DNA from: Nymphaea colorata
Lineage: Eukaryota; Streptophyta; Magnoliopsida; Nymphaeales; Nymphaeaceae
Reading direction: 5' to 3'
DNA length: 64,000 nucleotides
Assembly: GCF_008831285.2 (NCBI RefSeq)
Contig: NC_045149.1
Location: forward strand, 17,747,035-17,811,034
Shown: one piece after another, positions 13,579 to 26,057 of the stretch
Numbering within the stretch: the stretch's first letter is position 1
Layout: every line of letters begins with the position of its first letter
Program-made: the position numbers and the translations under genes
The notes under the pieces: generated by a model
Seen by the model: the letters and a program-made list of their open reading frames with translations, nothing else
What the model was told of the DNA's origin: nothing
Databases searched by the model: none

Positions 13579-16500
13579 AGACAACCGTCCTTCCGTTCCT
13601 TGTTTGTTATGTCTAACATTCTCTTCAGACTGTATATTATCCGTCAAAACCTGTGAATTTCTGCGTTTTTCAGTTGCTATACATTTGCTTTTAATACTTT
13701 TTTTCTTCATACTGGCGGTAGTTGTGGTCTTCTACGTATCATTGTACTGCAATAGTTGGAGGACCTCTGCATCTAAAAGTGTATGTTTCAGTATATCTTC
13801 TTGAATTTCTGTTTCAGTTTCTCCTGCTTTATGGGACCTAGGCACATGAAATTCTTTGACAGCGATAATGCAGGACGAGCCTGTCGTGGCATTTTACAGA
13901 AAATGATATGCATTAGTCTGTGTTCTCTACGTAATTGATATCGAATTCAAGCTTGACGCAGAACTATCCTGACCTTATGATGATTATGGTGTCTAAAACG
14001 AGTTTGTATGCTTAGAGTCTCTCAGTTAATTTTGGTTTTCACAGGGACAGTCACCTATATACTTGGAAGTTTCTGTTGGATTTTGTACTTTTTCTGACAA
14101 TATATGTCGCACAGTCGCTTCACTACTAGAAAGGACACTCAGGAAATCGGTTAACCTCCTGTACTTCGATAGTATGGTACTATGGTTATATTTGTTTATC
14201 TTTTACAGTGATTTGGAGTGCTTGCACAATTTTATCTGATCCTGCTCACGCTGCTTTTGCTGGTCTCTGACCGTTCTTCTAGGCTGTCAGGCTGCATGCA
14301 GTGGGGGATCTTGGAACTGACCCATGCAGGAGGAATTTTCTTGTGATGTTTTCCACAAAATTCTGAGATTTAAAGGGCATGACCTTCAGATTATTCTTTT
14401 CTAATCATCCAAGCATCATTGTCACTTCTCCCAAAGATGAAGTTAAGGGTACCCCCATTTAGATAACAATTCTCAATCGCCAATTGCATGTCTTAGCTAT
14501 TTCATTGGCTTGACTGTTTATAGCACAAGTTGCCGTAGGCAAGTTGCTCTTTCTACCTGTTGCATTTGCTTTCTCTTGTCTCGTGATGATAAAGCTGAGC
14601 ATAAGACGTAACCGCCAGATGCTAAGAGAAATTGCATGATGATAGGTCTTGGCCTTCACACTGAAAGTTTCTTCCAAGATGGAGATATCTTATTTGCTTC
14701 TGAAGAAAAACCATATACTAGGTCTGTAGTGCCATAATGGCTGGTCAAGTCTCTCGGTCTGATATAAATGCTACGCATTGGCTGCAAATTACCTGAATAT
14801 TAATCGCAGGCTCTCGATGCCTGCATGGCAGAAGCAAAACTTAGGTGCGGAAAGTTCTGCATCCTGGATTAAATATTCTAGAATAGATTAGCAAGTTTTC
14901 ACGGATGACTCTGAGGTTCCTGCAATTTTTTTGACTTGGAAATCTGCACGAACTTGCCAAAGCTGCATTTTATGGCTTCTGAAAACCCTGTGAACCTCGT
15001 ACATGAAACATTATATTTTCTCAAGTGATTGAGAATTTGAGCTCTAAACGGCGTGCTTGAGAAGTAGCACCTGCAGATGAAAGCTGTCGTTTTTCTTCAA
15101 GCAGGAAAACCTTGGACTGATAGATCAACACAGGTTTCGACTGCCTACTGATTGCAATCTCTTTGCATCTGATGCTTGTGGAACCACTTGTGGCGGGAGA
15201 AGACCTTCAGGCTAATAGAATGCAAGCGATATCATGACCCAAAAGGCTTGTCAATCTCTAATACTTGACTATGTTACACGCGTCCATGAGTAGGAAAAAG
15301 TCAGCAGGTATAATGTGTCAAAGCTATATCTTTAGTATTCAGAAATTGGGCAGCTTCGTTCTTCTTAGGTCATGTGGGGCGATCATCAACTTAAGCTTAA
15401 CTATCTTATTGGTTTTAGAAGTCTTTGTTCTGCTTTTATTGTGACCTAACGATGACGACGGCACCAGCTTGGATCCTCAAATTCAGATAAACGAATTGTC
15501 GCAAAAGCTGTTTCTTTTTCATATCAGACCGTTCCGCAGGTTGGTTTTACATTGGCCATGTCATGTGTCGTCATGATTATATGCTTGAATATCCTCATGT
15601 TCTCAATGTGGTGGTTTTTTTGTCACTTGTCTGATAACGTAATGATGAACAGAATTCCTCGCTTAGTTCATCGATTCTCAGAAGACAAACACTTCTATAC
15701 CGAAAAACATTGGTCGCCTTGTTGCATCCCTTTCCTGAAATTCTGAAAGAATTTTTTTGTCCACATTCATCCCTGATCCAGTGGCAATTGAGACATTCTT
15801 TTCTTCCTTGCTGTGTGATCGACAAATTCTTCCCTCACCTTTACTATTTTTTATGACAAAAACTTGGTTGGTTACTGGTTACGTTAACCATGCTTAACAG
15901 CTTCTCATAGTTGTCATATAGCAAAATGGGTTCATTCGAAGAATACGTGTATGCAGTCATATTAACTCTTTCTTTCTCTTTCCTTAACTTCACTGAAAGA
16001 GGATCGTTCTAACTGAAATTTTACCTCAAAGACTCGTTTGGAATATCAAGTAAATGGCAAAGATGGATTTTTCAATACTAGCAGAAAGCACAGATTATTC
16101 GTCATGACTGGAAGTTGTGGAGAATCTGGAAAAAACTGGTTACTGAAAAAAGCAAAGATGTTCTTGGATTACTGCGAAAAGATCTGTTGGAACCTAGCAC
16201 TTTGGGCTAGCGTAGCATTATGTCGCTTGACTCTTGTTCCTTGTGTCGCTAAACTATAGCACCATCAGCACAAATGGACCTGGTGGGACTTTCATACATC
16301 ATGGTGGTTGAGGCAGGAACTGGGGGAATTGGTTTAGGTTCTGGTCGAACTGTTTACGAATGATAATGCTGAAACAAGCATCTTTTGCAAACTCTTCCAA
16401 ACAATTCGATTGCCTTCCTGGAAACCAACCATACGTTAGGTAACTGCACTGCCATAACAGAGTCTGCGGGCTCAAGCTCCTAAAAGCTAGCCAAGCGTTC

Positions 16501-18286
16501 TGATTTGCAGCCACATATAAAGTCAAGCGTATAAAAGCTATGCAAGCATTCTGATTTCCATCCTGTTCAAACGAACTCAATCCTTCCTTCACGGCCTCTG
16601 CGAGCTGAATGTTCTATCACGCCGACGGTGTTGGAACCGAATCTCGGCTTTCCTCAATCCTTCCTTCACGGCCTCTGCGAGCTGAAGCAGGTGCATGTTG
16701 CAAGTTTTCCCCTCGTACCAAACAGGCGCTCTCCCCGCTTGAGGCTTGTTCATATCGTCGTCAGCGTGGCCGACGCCACACAAGAAGGCCCGAGACCCTC
16801 TCTGGGACTTGGGTTGGGCGATTCTGCTGCTGTACTTGTTAAGGTTCTCTGCCGGCGATGGCGGCGTTTATGACCTTTGTGGTGGCGGAGCAACAGGAGA
16901 GGAGGAGGCTCTGATAGAGAGAGAATGGGGTCTACAAAGATAGTGGTGGCGATGCTGCGTGGTGGGTGTCACGGTGAAGGACGATGTCAAGCAGGCTGCT
17001 GCAGTCATGGCGGACAGTAGCTACTGCTGCTGAGCCGCTAGGTTCTCGGTAGTGCTGGTGAGGTTTTCTCGCCGGGAGAAGGAAGGGGCTTTTAACGGAG
17101 ATCGGGGTTATAGATCGTCAGTGCTATATATGGAATTGGTTGTCTTTTAACGTGTTAAAAACGTTGGGTGATTCTGATGTGAAAAATATGGCTCGGAAAA
17201 CAACCATGAAAATGAAATAAGCGCCAAAATATCTCAAAAGAAATAAGACCACTCTAAAATTTGAATAAGAATTAACGAAACGTGCCAATTTTTAATCGCT
17301 TTTGAACTTCAACCGTTTGTTGTCTGCATTGGCAGAGAAGATGGTGCTTCCGTCCAAATCTTAGGCCTCGGATGCTTTCCGAGTCAGATTCTCATCGTTC
17401 TTGTGTTGCTATGCACGTTCTTCCTTTTTTTAATGTTCTGAAGACGCTTAATTGCAATTCTTCTCGTAGTTCATCATAATATGACAAAACAGAACAAGTT
17501 AAGACGTTTCCAAGAGTTCTGTTTTGGTGGGCTCCTCTTCCCAGCATGCACCCGTAGTTATAAAAGAAAGAGCGTTGAAAATTCTAATCAGATTAAGCCG
17601 GAGAAAATCATTTTCCTTTTTTCATTTTCAATGCTTATCATTCCTCCTTTTTGTTTAGGTTGGAACTGATTTATTGTGTTGCGAACACACAACGTTAAGG
17701 ATGACACATAAAATAAAAGGCAAAAGACAAGAAAGTAAAACAAGTTTTGTATCAGCCTAATTAATCAGCAACTCAAGTCTAAATTGGAAGATAAGACCAA
17801 ATGACGTGTGCAAGGGGGAACGTTGCTGAAACACTTGTTCTGAACCGGAACAATGTCTTCTTTGCTGTATTTAGTTCAAAGAGAGCCATCAGAAAGCAAC
17901 AGCATGGAAGCTCTGTTACTTTGAAAAAAAGCCAGAAAAAATGCTTCCCCTTTTGATTGGATCAAAAACTGACTGAGAGTCCAGAATAACTGAATGCTGA
18001 GAGCTCTGTCATTGAAATAATGTCAGGTAATCCTACAACAGAAATGCCAAATATTATGAAAAGACCCCTAATACACAGTGCTACATTTCAAGAATGAAAA
18101 CCCTGGACTATAAATTATAATAGCAACCTTCACGTCACGGTAAATAACCTGACGACCTTATTTCCCAACCCCAACAAAGGTTCTCCCTTTGCTCACATGT
18201 AGATTGATGCAGCTGGTCATGAATAACAGCAAAATCATTACCTCGTTCACCACCAACCATTAGAGGCTTTACGCTGGTTATAGTGC
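13579..18286. other. Long spacer after the F-box gene, no gene recognised
   Basis: 13579 to about 13900 should contain the F-box 3' UTR. From 13.9 to 16.2 kb the base composition is less AT-rich than in the repeats and short ORFs occur on both strands, but I find no conserved motif or exon chain. It could hold a non-coding transcript or decayed sequence. A GC-rich patch (about 16570-17060) includes a 34 bp direct repeat. 17.7-18.29 kb is probably the 3' flank of the minus-strand isopropylmalate dehydratase gene. Confidence 0.5.
16576..16686. repeat. 34 bp direct repeat pair
   Basis: A 34 bp unit beginning CTCAATCCTTCCTTCACGGC occurs at 16576-16609 and again, identical, at 16653-16686, separated by 43 bp. 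One frame reads LHGLCELKQVH, faintly like a pentatricopeptide linker, but this is not enough to call a gene. Confidence 0.8.
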
Positions 18287-21200
18287 TCATTGCAAAAACT
18301 GTCTAGGGTCGGTAACATATCCAGTCAATGCAGATGCTGCTGCAGTGAACGGTGATGCCAAATAAATTTGGCCTTCCTTGTGCCCCATTCTCCCCGGGAA
18401 GTTACGGTTGGTGGTAGATACACACACCTGCTCAACAAAGTGATCAGATAATCATTGTTCAGAAAGACTTCAGTGACTCCAGAATAGCTTCAACAGCACA
18501 TGCCATCTCAAGATAATGCATAAGGTGAAAATAAGCACGTTAAATTTTTTAACTGCATGGAAAATTAAGCTATCTAGACATCATTCAGTGGTGTGCCATT
18601 CTACAAGAAGAGCACTACTGTAGTGAACAGAAGAAAAAGCAGAGTTCAGAAAAGCTAATTTTGGCTCCACGCTGCCAAGAGGATATCCTCCATAGTGAAC
18701 TTTGTGCAGCCAAACAATTTGTAACCCTTCGGCATCAGAAAATGCTGCAATTCTTACAATAATACCATACTTTCAAAGTGGGATTTTGAGGTCATTTAAA
18801 AGAAAAGTGGTCACTCAACATTCCAATCATGTCAAGCCTTAATATAATTTTGTCAACAAACAGATATCTGCCAATCTCAATTGGAATATACCAGCAAAGG
18901 AAATAATAACAAAGCAGCTATGTCACATGGGTGCAGGTTCGGGTATGGCAGTACGAGTTCGGACACGGCAATTTCGAAAATTGTGGGTACGCGGGTACTG
19001 CAAATTTTATATTTTCAAAAATGATAAAATGAAAAAAGTTGAAAATCCTGCTCAAGAAATACAATTTTTCTCTGGCATAAATGGTGAGATTTTCAACTTT
19101 GCTATATTATGCCTGAGAAAAATCTCACCGTTGAAAAACCTGCTTAAAAATCTCACCATTAGAGAAAAAATTAAGTTTGAAAATATAATTTTAAATGTTT
19201 TAAAAGGCAGCCGTACCCACGTACCAACACGGGTACCTGGGAAAATTACACATACCCGTGTCACATAGCAAAGCAGTTATTTTAGGAAAATTTGACTTTC
19301 AGACTCAAAAGTAAATGATCAGAAAATGCATTTTACCAAATTTGAAGTGTGAAATACAGGGGGATATGAGGTCTCTCAGTTAGGAATTGGAAGGCATCTT
19401 GTTCCACATGAATGATGTTGGTCAGTTTGTGTGCAATATGATCATAAGTCATACACGTAAAAAATCTTACAATTACCAGAAGCCAAGATTTTTCTGAGAC
19501 ATTTTTTCTTACTCTTCCAACACACCCACCATTTTCTTAGGGGAAACACAATTTTTTAAATCAATTGATATATTCTATGGCCAAAAAGTTCCATAATTGA
19601 GATTTATGACTTGAACTGTTAAGAATGATGTAAAACCACATGTGTGTGTTTCACAATGCTACACTTCCCTCTGTTTCCATTTGAACTAGACAAAGAGGGA
19701 CTCTAAACCCAGATACAAGAAATAGCAGTAGCAGTAACAATATAATAACAACCAAGAGAAAAGGATTAAAGAAAAGAAAATACACTAGTGGTGTACTTAA
19801 GAAAACAAGCATGTATTTGTAAGGCAAGCTGGCTGACCTGAGGTTCATTCATCCTAGCATAGGTATCACGAGGTCCACCTAAACAAGCACCACAATTGGG
19901 ACTAGCCGGAGTATCACAGCCAGCTTCTTCAAAGATCTGAGAGCACGTCTTACCACCAGAACCTGGGACCTCAAGAGTATATACATCCATCCAAACCTGC
20001 ATATCATATCATTTTTCACTTCAGAAAACACCTTCAAGCTTTTCAAAAGAGAGAAGATTATGTAAGATAATAGTGTAATTGTGTCCAACCTTCTGAGTTG
20101 CAGGAACAAGAAAAGTTGGCACCTTAACCTTTTTGCCCTGTTGGCAAAACATTTCATGGTTAATCCCTAGGAAAAAATAGCAGGGAAACAGATCTTGATG
20201 TGCATTGTAGACATAATGCCATCACATATTACATAAAACCACAAAAAAAATGAGATGTAGCCAGAACTCTAGTTCATCGGGACAAAATTACAACACCGAC
20301 AAATGAATGGAATGGTATCAGAGTTAGCCACATAAACCCACTAAAAGAAAAGTATTCTCAAGTTTAAAACGTCTCTCAAGTTAAAGTTGTTGGCCTTCAT
20401 TGCTGAAAGACAGTAACCTTTTTGCAAATAAATTAAAGGATCTTTGTGGACACAGTAAAAGAACAGACCCAAGTAGATATAATGTGTGTCAGTAAATGGA
20501 CAAACTCAAAACTAAAGGTGACTGGCTCCAAAAGAACAAGCCTGATCACAATGGAGCCTTAGCATATGATGCATGCTCAAGATCTCCAGCGTTTCCACTT
20601 TCTACTTCGGCTACATCTTTTTACACACTTTTTCTTCTTTCTCCTAAAGAAGGAAAAGGTCAACCTAAGCTAACATTGCAAGGAAAAAAAGTCAAATGAA
20701 GCAAGAGGCGGATTCCAGGAAGCATATAAAATGATGAAAGCAGTCCTCTCCAATTTGTGATAAGAATAGACACTATGGCAACACAAGAACATTGCGTATC
20801 TCAAAGGGCATGGACATAAGTGCCAAAAAAATTGTATCAATGATAAGGGAGCGTTTGCTTCACAGGAAATATACTGTTCAACAGGAAATTTATTTCAAAT
20901 TTTTAAAATTTTTCCATGTTATCAAACATGGGGAAAAAAAAATCGACTGTTGGAAGAGAATCCGAAAATATATTTCCGGAAACATCTTTCTACCTAGCGG
21001 GATGGAAAGATATTTCCTGGTTTTTTTTTCTGCCCGATAGGGCAGCGTCGTCGTCTTCCTCTCCTCACGCCCAGCACCTCACGCCCACCACCATCGTCGT
21101 CTTCCTCTCCTCACGCCCAGCACCTCACGCCCACCACCATCGTCGTCTTCCTCTCCTCACGCCCAGCATCGTCTTCCTCTCCTCACGCCCAGCATCGTCT

Positions 21201-24200
21201 TCCTCCTGCACAGCGTTCTCACCAGCTGCTTGATTGGGCATCTCCTCACCAGTGCAGCGTCTAGCAGCGGAAGGGGTAAGAGGAAGAAAAAGGAAGAACG
21301 AAGGGGAAAGAAGAAGAAGGAGGAAGAACGAAGGGGAAAGAAGAAGAAGGAGGAAGAACGAAGGGGAAAGAAGAAGAAGGAGGAAGAACGAAGGGGAAAG
21401 AGGAAGAAGGAAGGGGAAAGAGGAAGAAGGAGGAAGAACGAAGGGGAAAGAGGAAGAAGGGAAGAAAGGGGAAAGAGGAAGAAGGGAACAAAGGGGAAGG
21501 AGGAAGAACGAAGGGGAAAGAGGAAGGAGGGAAGAAAGGGGAAAGAGGAAGAAGGGAACGAAGGGGAAAGAGGAAGAAAGAGGAAGAACAAAGGGGAAAG
21601 GGCATCGTCCGTCGTCTTTCTTCTTCCGTGTCCCTTCTTCCTCCCTCCTTCCCTTCTTCCTCTTTCCCCTTCCTTCTTCCTCTTTCCCCTTCGTTTGCAC
21701 CAATTCCAACTTTTTTTCATCAAACGATGAAATTTGCTTTCAGAAATATAAATCCAACTTAACAAACACAACATGGTTTTGGAAAAATGGAATTTTATTT
21801 CCCATTCATCAATTCCAGAAATAAATTTCTGGAAACTTGTTTCTGTTTCCACTTTTCCAGCCATCAAATGGGCCCTAAAAGAAAGAAGTAACAGCTTACA
21901 GTAGAGGTCTTACAAAGAAAGGCAATGCATACAGCTGTACCAGAGAAGACAAGAAAGGAAGGAGAACATTTTCATGCAGTCATTACAACTCCAGCTTTGT
22001 TTAAATAACATTAAGGCAGAGGAGAGAAATACCGAATGACAGCTACATCAAATAAACCAGCACTTACAGAAGCCAAGAAGAGCTTCGCTGCAGCCATAAA
22101 GTCCTCAGTCTTGCCACCAGTACAGGACCCAATGTATACTCTGTCTATTTTGACATCCTTGCACTCTCTTGCCAATGCACGGTTATCAGGAGAATGAGGC
22201 TGTAATTAGCATAAGAATAATAAGTAATGTTTTTTCTCATCTTAAGTGAAAATTCCCATGGATAAATCAGGTTGGAAGGTAACTGAATGATACTGCAGTT
22301 GGAAGCTTAGATAAACAAGATGTAGGATAGGATAAATAACCTTTGCGACAACAGGTTCCAATTTGGATACGTCAAACCTATACTCTTGAAGGTATCTGCA
22401 GATCAATATCTATTAGGTAGGGCCTTAAAAATTTTTGCATATTTAATACAGGAAAAGAAATCTAGGAACACACTTCTTTTTCCCTTTCTGAGGGGAATCC
22501 AAATCACAGCCAAAGATATAAATAAAATCATGTTTTCATCTTCCCATTTGAAGGAAAACTACGTAGCCACACATGAATTGGTCAAGCAAATCAAGACAAT
22601 TATGGACCATCAGATGAAGTTAAATGAAATAAGATGAATTATCCAGTGATCCTGTAAATAGAAACGACGGAAATGTGCAATGAAATAGCCTGCTTAATGA
22701 GTGGACAGGGACCTAAAAAAACCTTGATAATCCAATTCTAACATGCCTCGACAAAACAAACAATGTAAACCTATGATACGACTCTCATATCCTCCAGCTA
22801 TATACAACAAGGTTAAAGCATAGGCTGTTAAGTGAATACCAGACAATGATCCTTAATAAACGTGAAGACAAGTCTTCTTCCATTTGACAAATTTGAAGGG
22901 AAAAAAAACTGAATCCCACTATTTTTTATCTGATCAGGCTAAAGAGACTCGCTATTTTTAACTTTCATTGTTAGAGTTTATAAAATATATGTGTAGTAAG
23001 GACAATGGCATTTCCTTTGTAGTTTCACCTCCCAACAAACACAAGTTTTGCTTATTAGCCACATGAAGTTCACTGCCGTTGCTCTCTAAAAAAGGTAAAA
23101 ACTATATTCGATTTCAGAAGGTTTTCTTCCCATTGTTTAAGCCCCTAAGCTGCCCTAATTGATTCTATTGTCACAAATATCACCGGTTTTCTCAAAAACA
23201 TGTGAAAAGGGGGGAAGTAAAGAAAAACAAAAAGCGAAAACATGGCAATTTTTTGAAAAATTTGCCAAAATGAAATAGAATATTTATTGTGTTTTATGAT
23301 TTTATAACAGCTTTGAGCTTTCCTTTCTTCAGAATTTTTTTAAATATATTTAATTTCCTTTTTGTTTCTTCTAATATTTTAATAACTTTTGAATTGTTAT
23401 CAATGCTTTCATAAGAAATCAGTAAAAAAAAATATTTTTTATACTTAAAACTTTCGAATTCCTGAGATTTTCCAAAGCAAAACAAACTTCCCATTTAATA
23501 CCCAAGCAAAATCTCACCAATCAAAACCCAAAATGATACTTGTGACAATCATTGATTCCCATGAATACCTCAACGTGACACCCTGAGTGCCACTTCCCAC
23601 ATTTTTATGAACAGCGCATCTGTTTCTCAGACCAAGAAATACAGTGGCTTTGCAAAACATGTAGGTCATCAGATTTTCAGAACACAAATTCAATATCTCA
23701 ATAAAAGCAAGGACAACCTAGGAAGGAAATACTGAACCAAATTCTAAATTTCAAACTAACCAAAACAGAGGAGGTAAATTAACAGGGTTATTCTCAAGAG
23801 CGTGAAACCTAAGAGGTTCATCGTTTACACACATGCAATTAACTGAATAACACAACAAGCCTCATCAATGAGAACTAGCAGCTTAAAATTCTAGTTGACA
23901 AATTCCAAAGGTGCATGAATGCAGACATATCACCTTGCATTTTGATCACTGTAAACAGGTTCAAACTCCTTGAAAGTCTTACCCTGGGCAACAAAAGTAT
24001 GTCAACTATTCAGGATAAGCTAATGCTACTATAAAAAAAAGACCTCCTCAGTAATTAATAAATTCCCAAACTGCTGAGGATTTTCAACAAGATTTTGCAA
24101 AGCAAGATACTAGAACATCTCTGGCTTGATTTAACATGATGGAAATACCCGTCCACTATCAATAGCACCATGAAAGTTTCCCACGTCTTCTCAAATAATT

Positions 24201-25977
24201 AGAAAAGCCAGAATTTTATCCATATGTGTCAAACATTCCAACTCTTTTCCAAGAAAAGAGATGGAAAAGTATTAGATATAAATAATTAGAAAAGCCAGAA
24301 TTCTGTGTTTGTCAAAACACTCCAAAGTCTTTTTTCCAGGAAAAGAAATGGAAAAGAATTAGATATTTCTTTGCTGAATCACATCTTCTACCTGACAAGA
24401 GAGGTTTTTAAAGTTACCTTGAGGTAGTTGAATGTAGTTTGGTCAGCAGGAACAACACCATTCTTACCTCCAGCTTCAACCACCATATTGCACAGTGTCA
24501 TTCTTTCTTCCATCTTTTAGAAACAAAAGACAAGTTTCCGTAATAATAAGTTACTATGTATGATGAAAAATAAGCATCAAGCTCAAAAACTCGAGACGTT
24601 AGGTGTTGCATGTCCATGCACAAACAGAAACAGCTACATGCATAGATATGTGAAATAACCAGGAGTGGGTGGTGATTACAGTTAATGCTTCAACGGCTGA
24701 GCCAGTGAACTCCATGGATTTATATGTAGCACCTGCCACTGTGATCTCACCTATAATCTGCACATAAAGAATCACCCCTTTGAAGATAGGTCGAAAACAA
24801 ACTGCCTAAACAGCTAACTTCATAGTGGAATATCCATGGGATTGTGGCTAAAGCAAACAATATAAGAAAATGGTGCTGTTGGTCATGCTCATTGGGGAAA
24901 AGAAAGATCCACGGAAGTGAAGATTAAAAACCCATAACACCATTGACATTAATTGTACCTGCAAGATCAAATCCTTGGCAAGCAAAAAATTTGGCATCTC
25001 TCCATCCAAAACAAACCTCAAAGTTTGTGGTACCTGAAAGTAGCCTATCAATGCATACACAACATACTTGCTGATATTTGCACTTGCAATGATACTTGCA
25101 TAAAAGAGAGCAAAAATAAAGATGAATATGAGAAGATGAGGAAAAGGACAAGAATGAGAAGATGATAATAGCCAATTGTGCCACTTCAATCCATAGAAAA
25201 GGGTTAAATGAGCCTGAGTGCTTTCAGCAATTTCTGTCCATCTTAAACATCTTTCTCAAGCAGTTGGATTACGGACCTCAACATCTGTAAAATGACAGAC
25301 TACTCATAGAGGGATGGCATATGCAAGTGAAATGACAATGAACTAGCAAAATCCAAAATTCAAGACGCTGAGACCACTTTGTGGCGTTAAGACGCTCATG
25401 TGGACAACTGCAGTTCCTTGAAGAACAGCCACTGACTAGTTTCCACTTTGGCCTCTATAGGCAACTAGTGATTCCTATCGTTCACACTAACTGTTCATGT
25501 TAGTATCGCAACCAAATTAAACTGCTCTGTTGAGCCCAATCATGTACATATGAAACGTGGGGCCAATTGAAGGATGACTATCCAGTTTTTGGTATTTCTC
25601 TGATTAGAAAGCTGGAATACTAGGTAAGACCACCAGATATGAACAAAATTCAATTTTGAGTGTTTAGTTGGTAACACCAGTTGTGTCACTTTAATTTGGA
25701 TCCATGTATCAACTTCTCCATTTTCACCACACTGCGAGTCAGCTAGCCTCTAACTTACCCCACTGAAAACTTTATCCACACATGGATTGCAATGCCAAGT
25801 TTAAGTGGCATGCTTTGTCAGATGAGGATATGGCCATGATTCTATAAATTACAAACTATAATGTCCCTTTATAGATAAAAGATACTCAATGGATCCACAG
25901 TAGAAGAAAAAGATAAATGAGTAAAGGAATGCAAATCACATGGATATGTATTTTTCCTTTCTAAATATTAAACAGAC

Positions 25978-26057
<80 letters not shown>

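Noticed and set aside
16628-16873. Possible pentatricopeptide-repeat fragment (LCELKQVH)
   Set aside because: A single short motif-like match next to a direct repeat, with no following 35-residue repeats.
21125-21867. Long overlapping ORFs on both strands (up to 236 codons)
   Set aside because: They run through the polypurine/polypyrimidine array of a MITE inside an IIL1 intron. The products are Ser/Pro/Leu or Lys/Glu/Arg runs with no domain.
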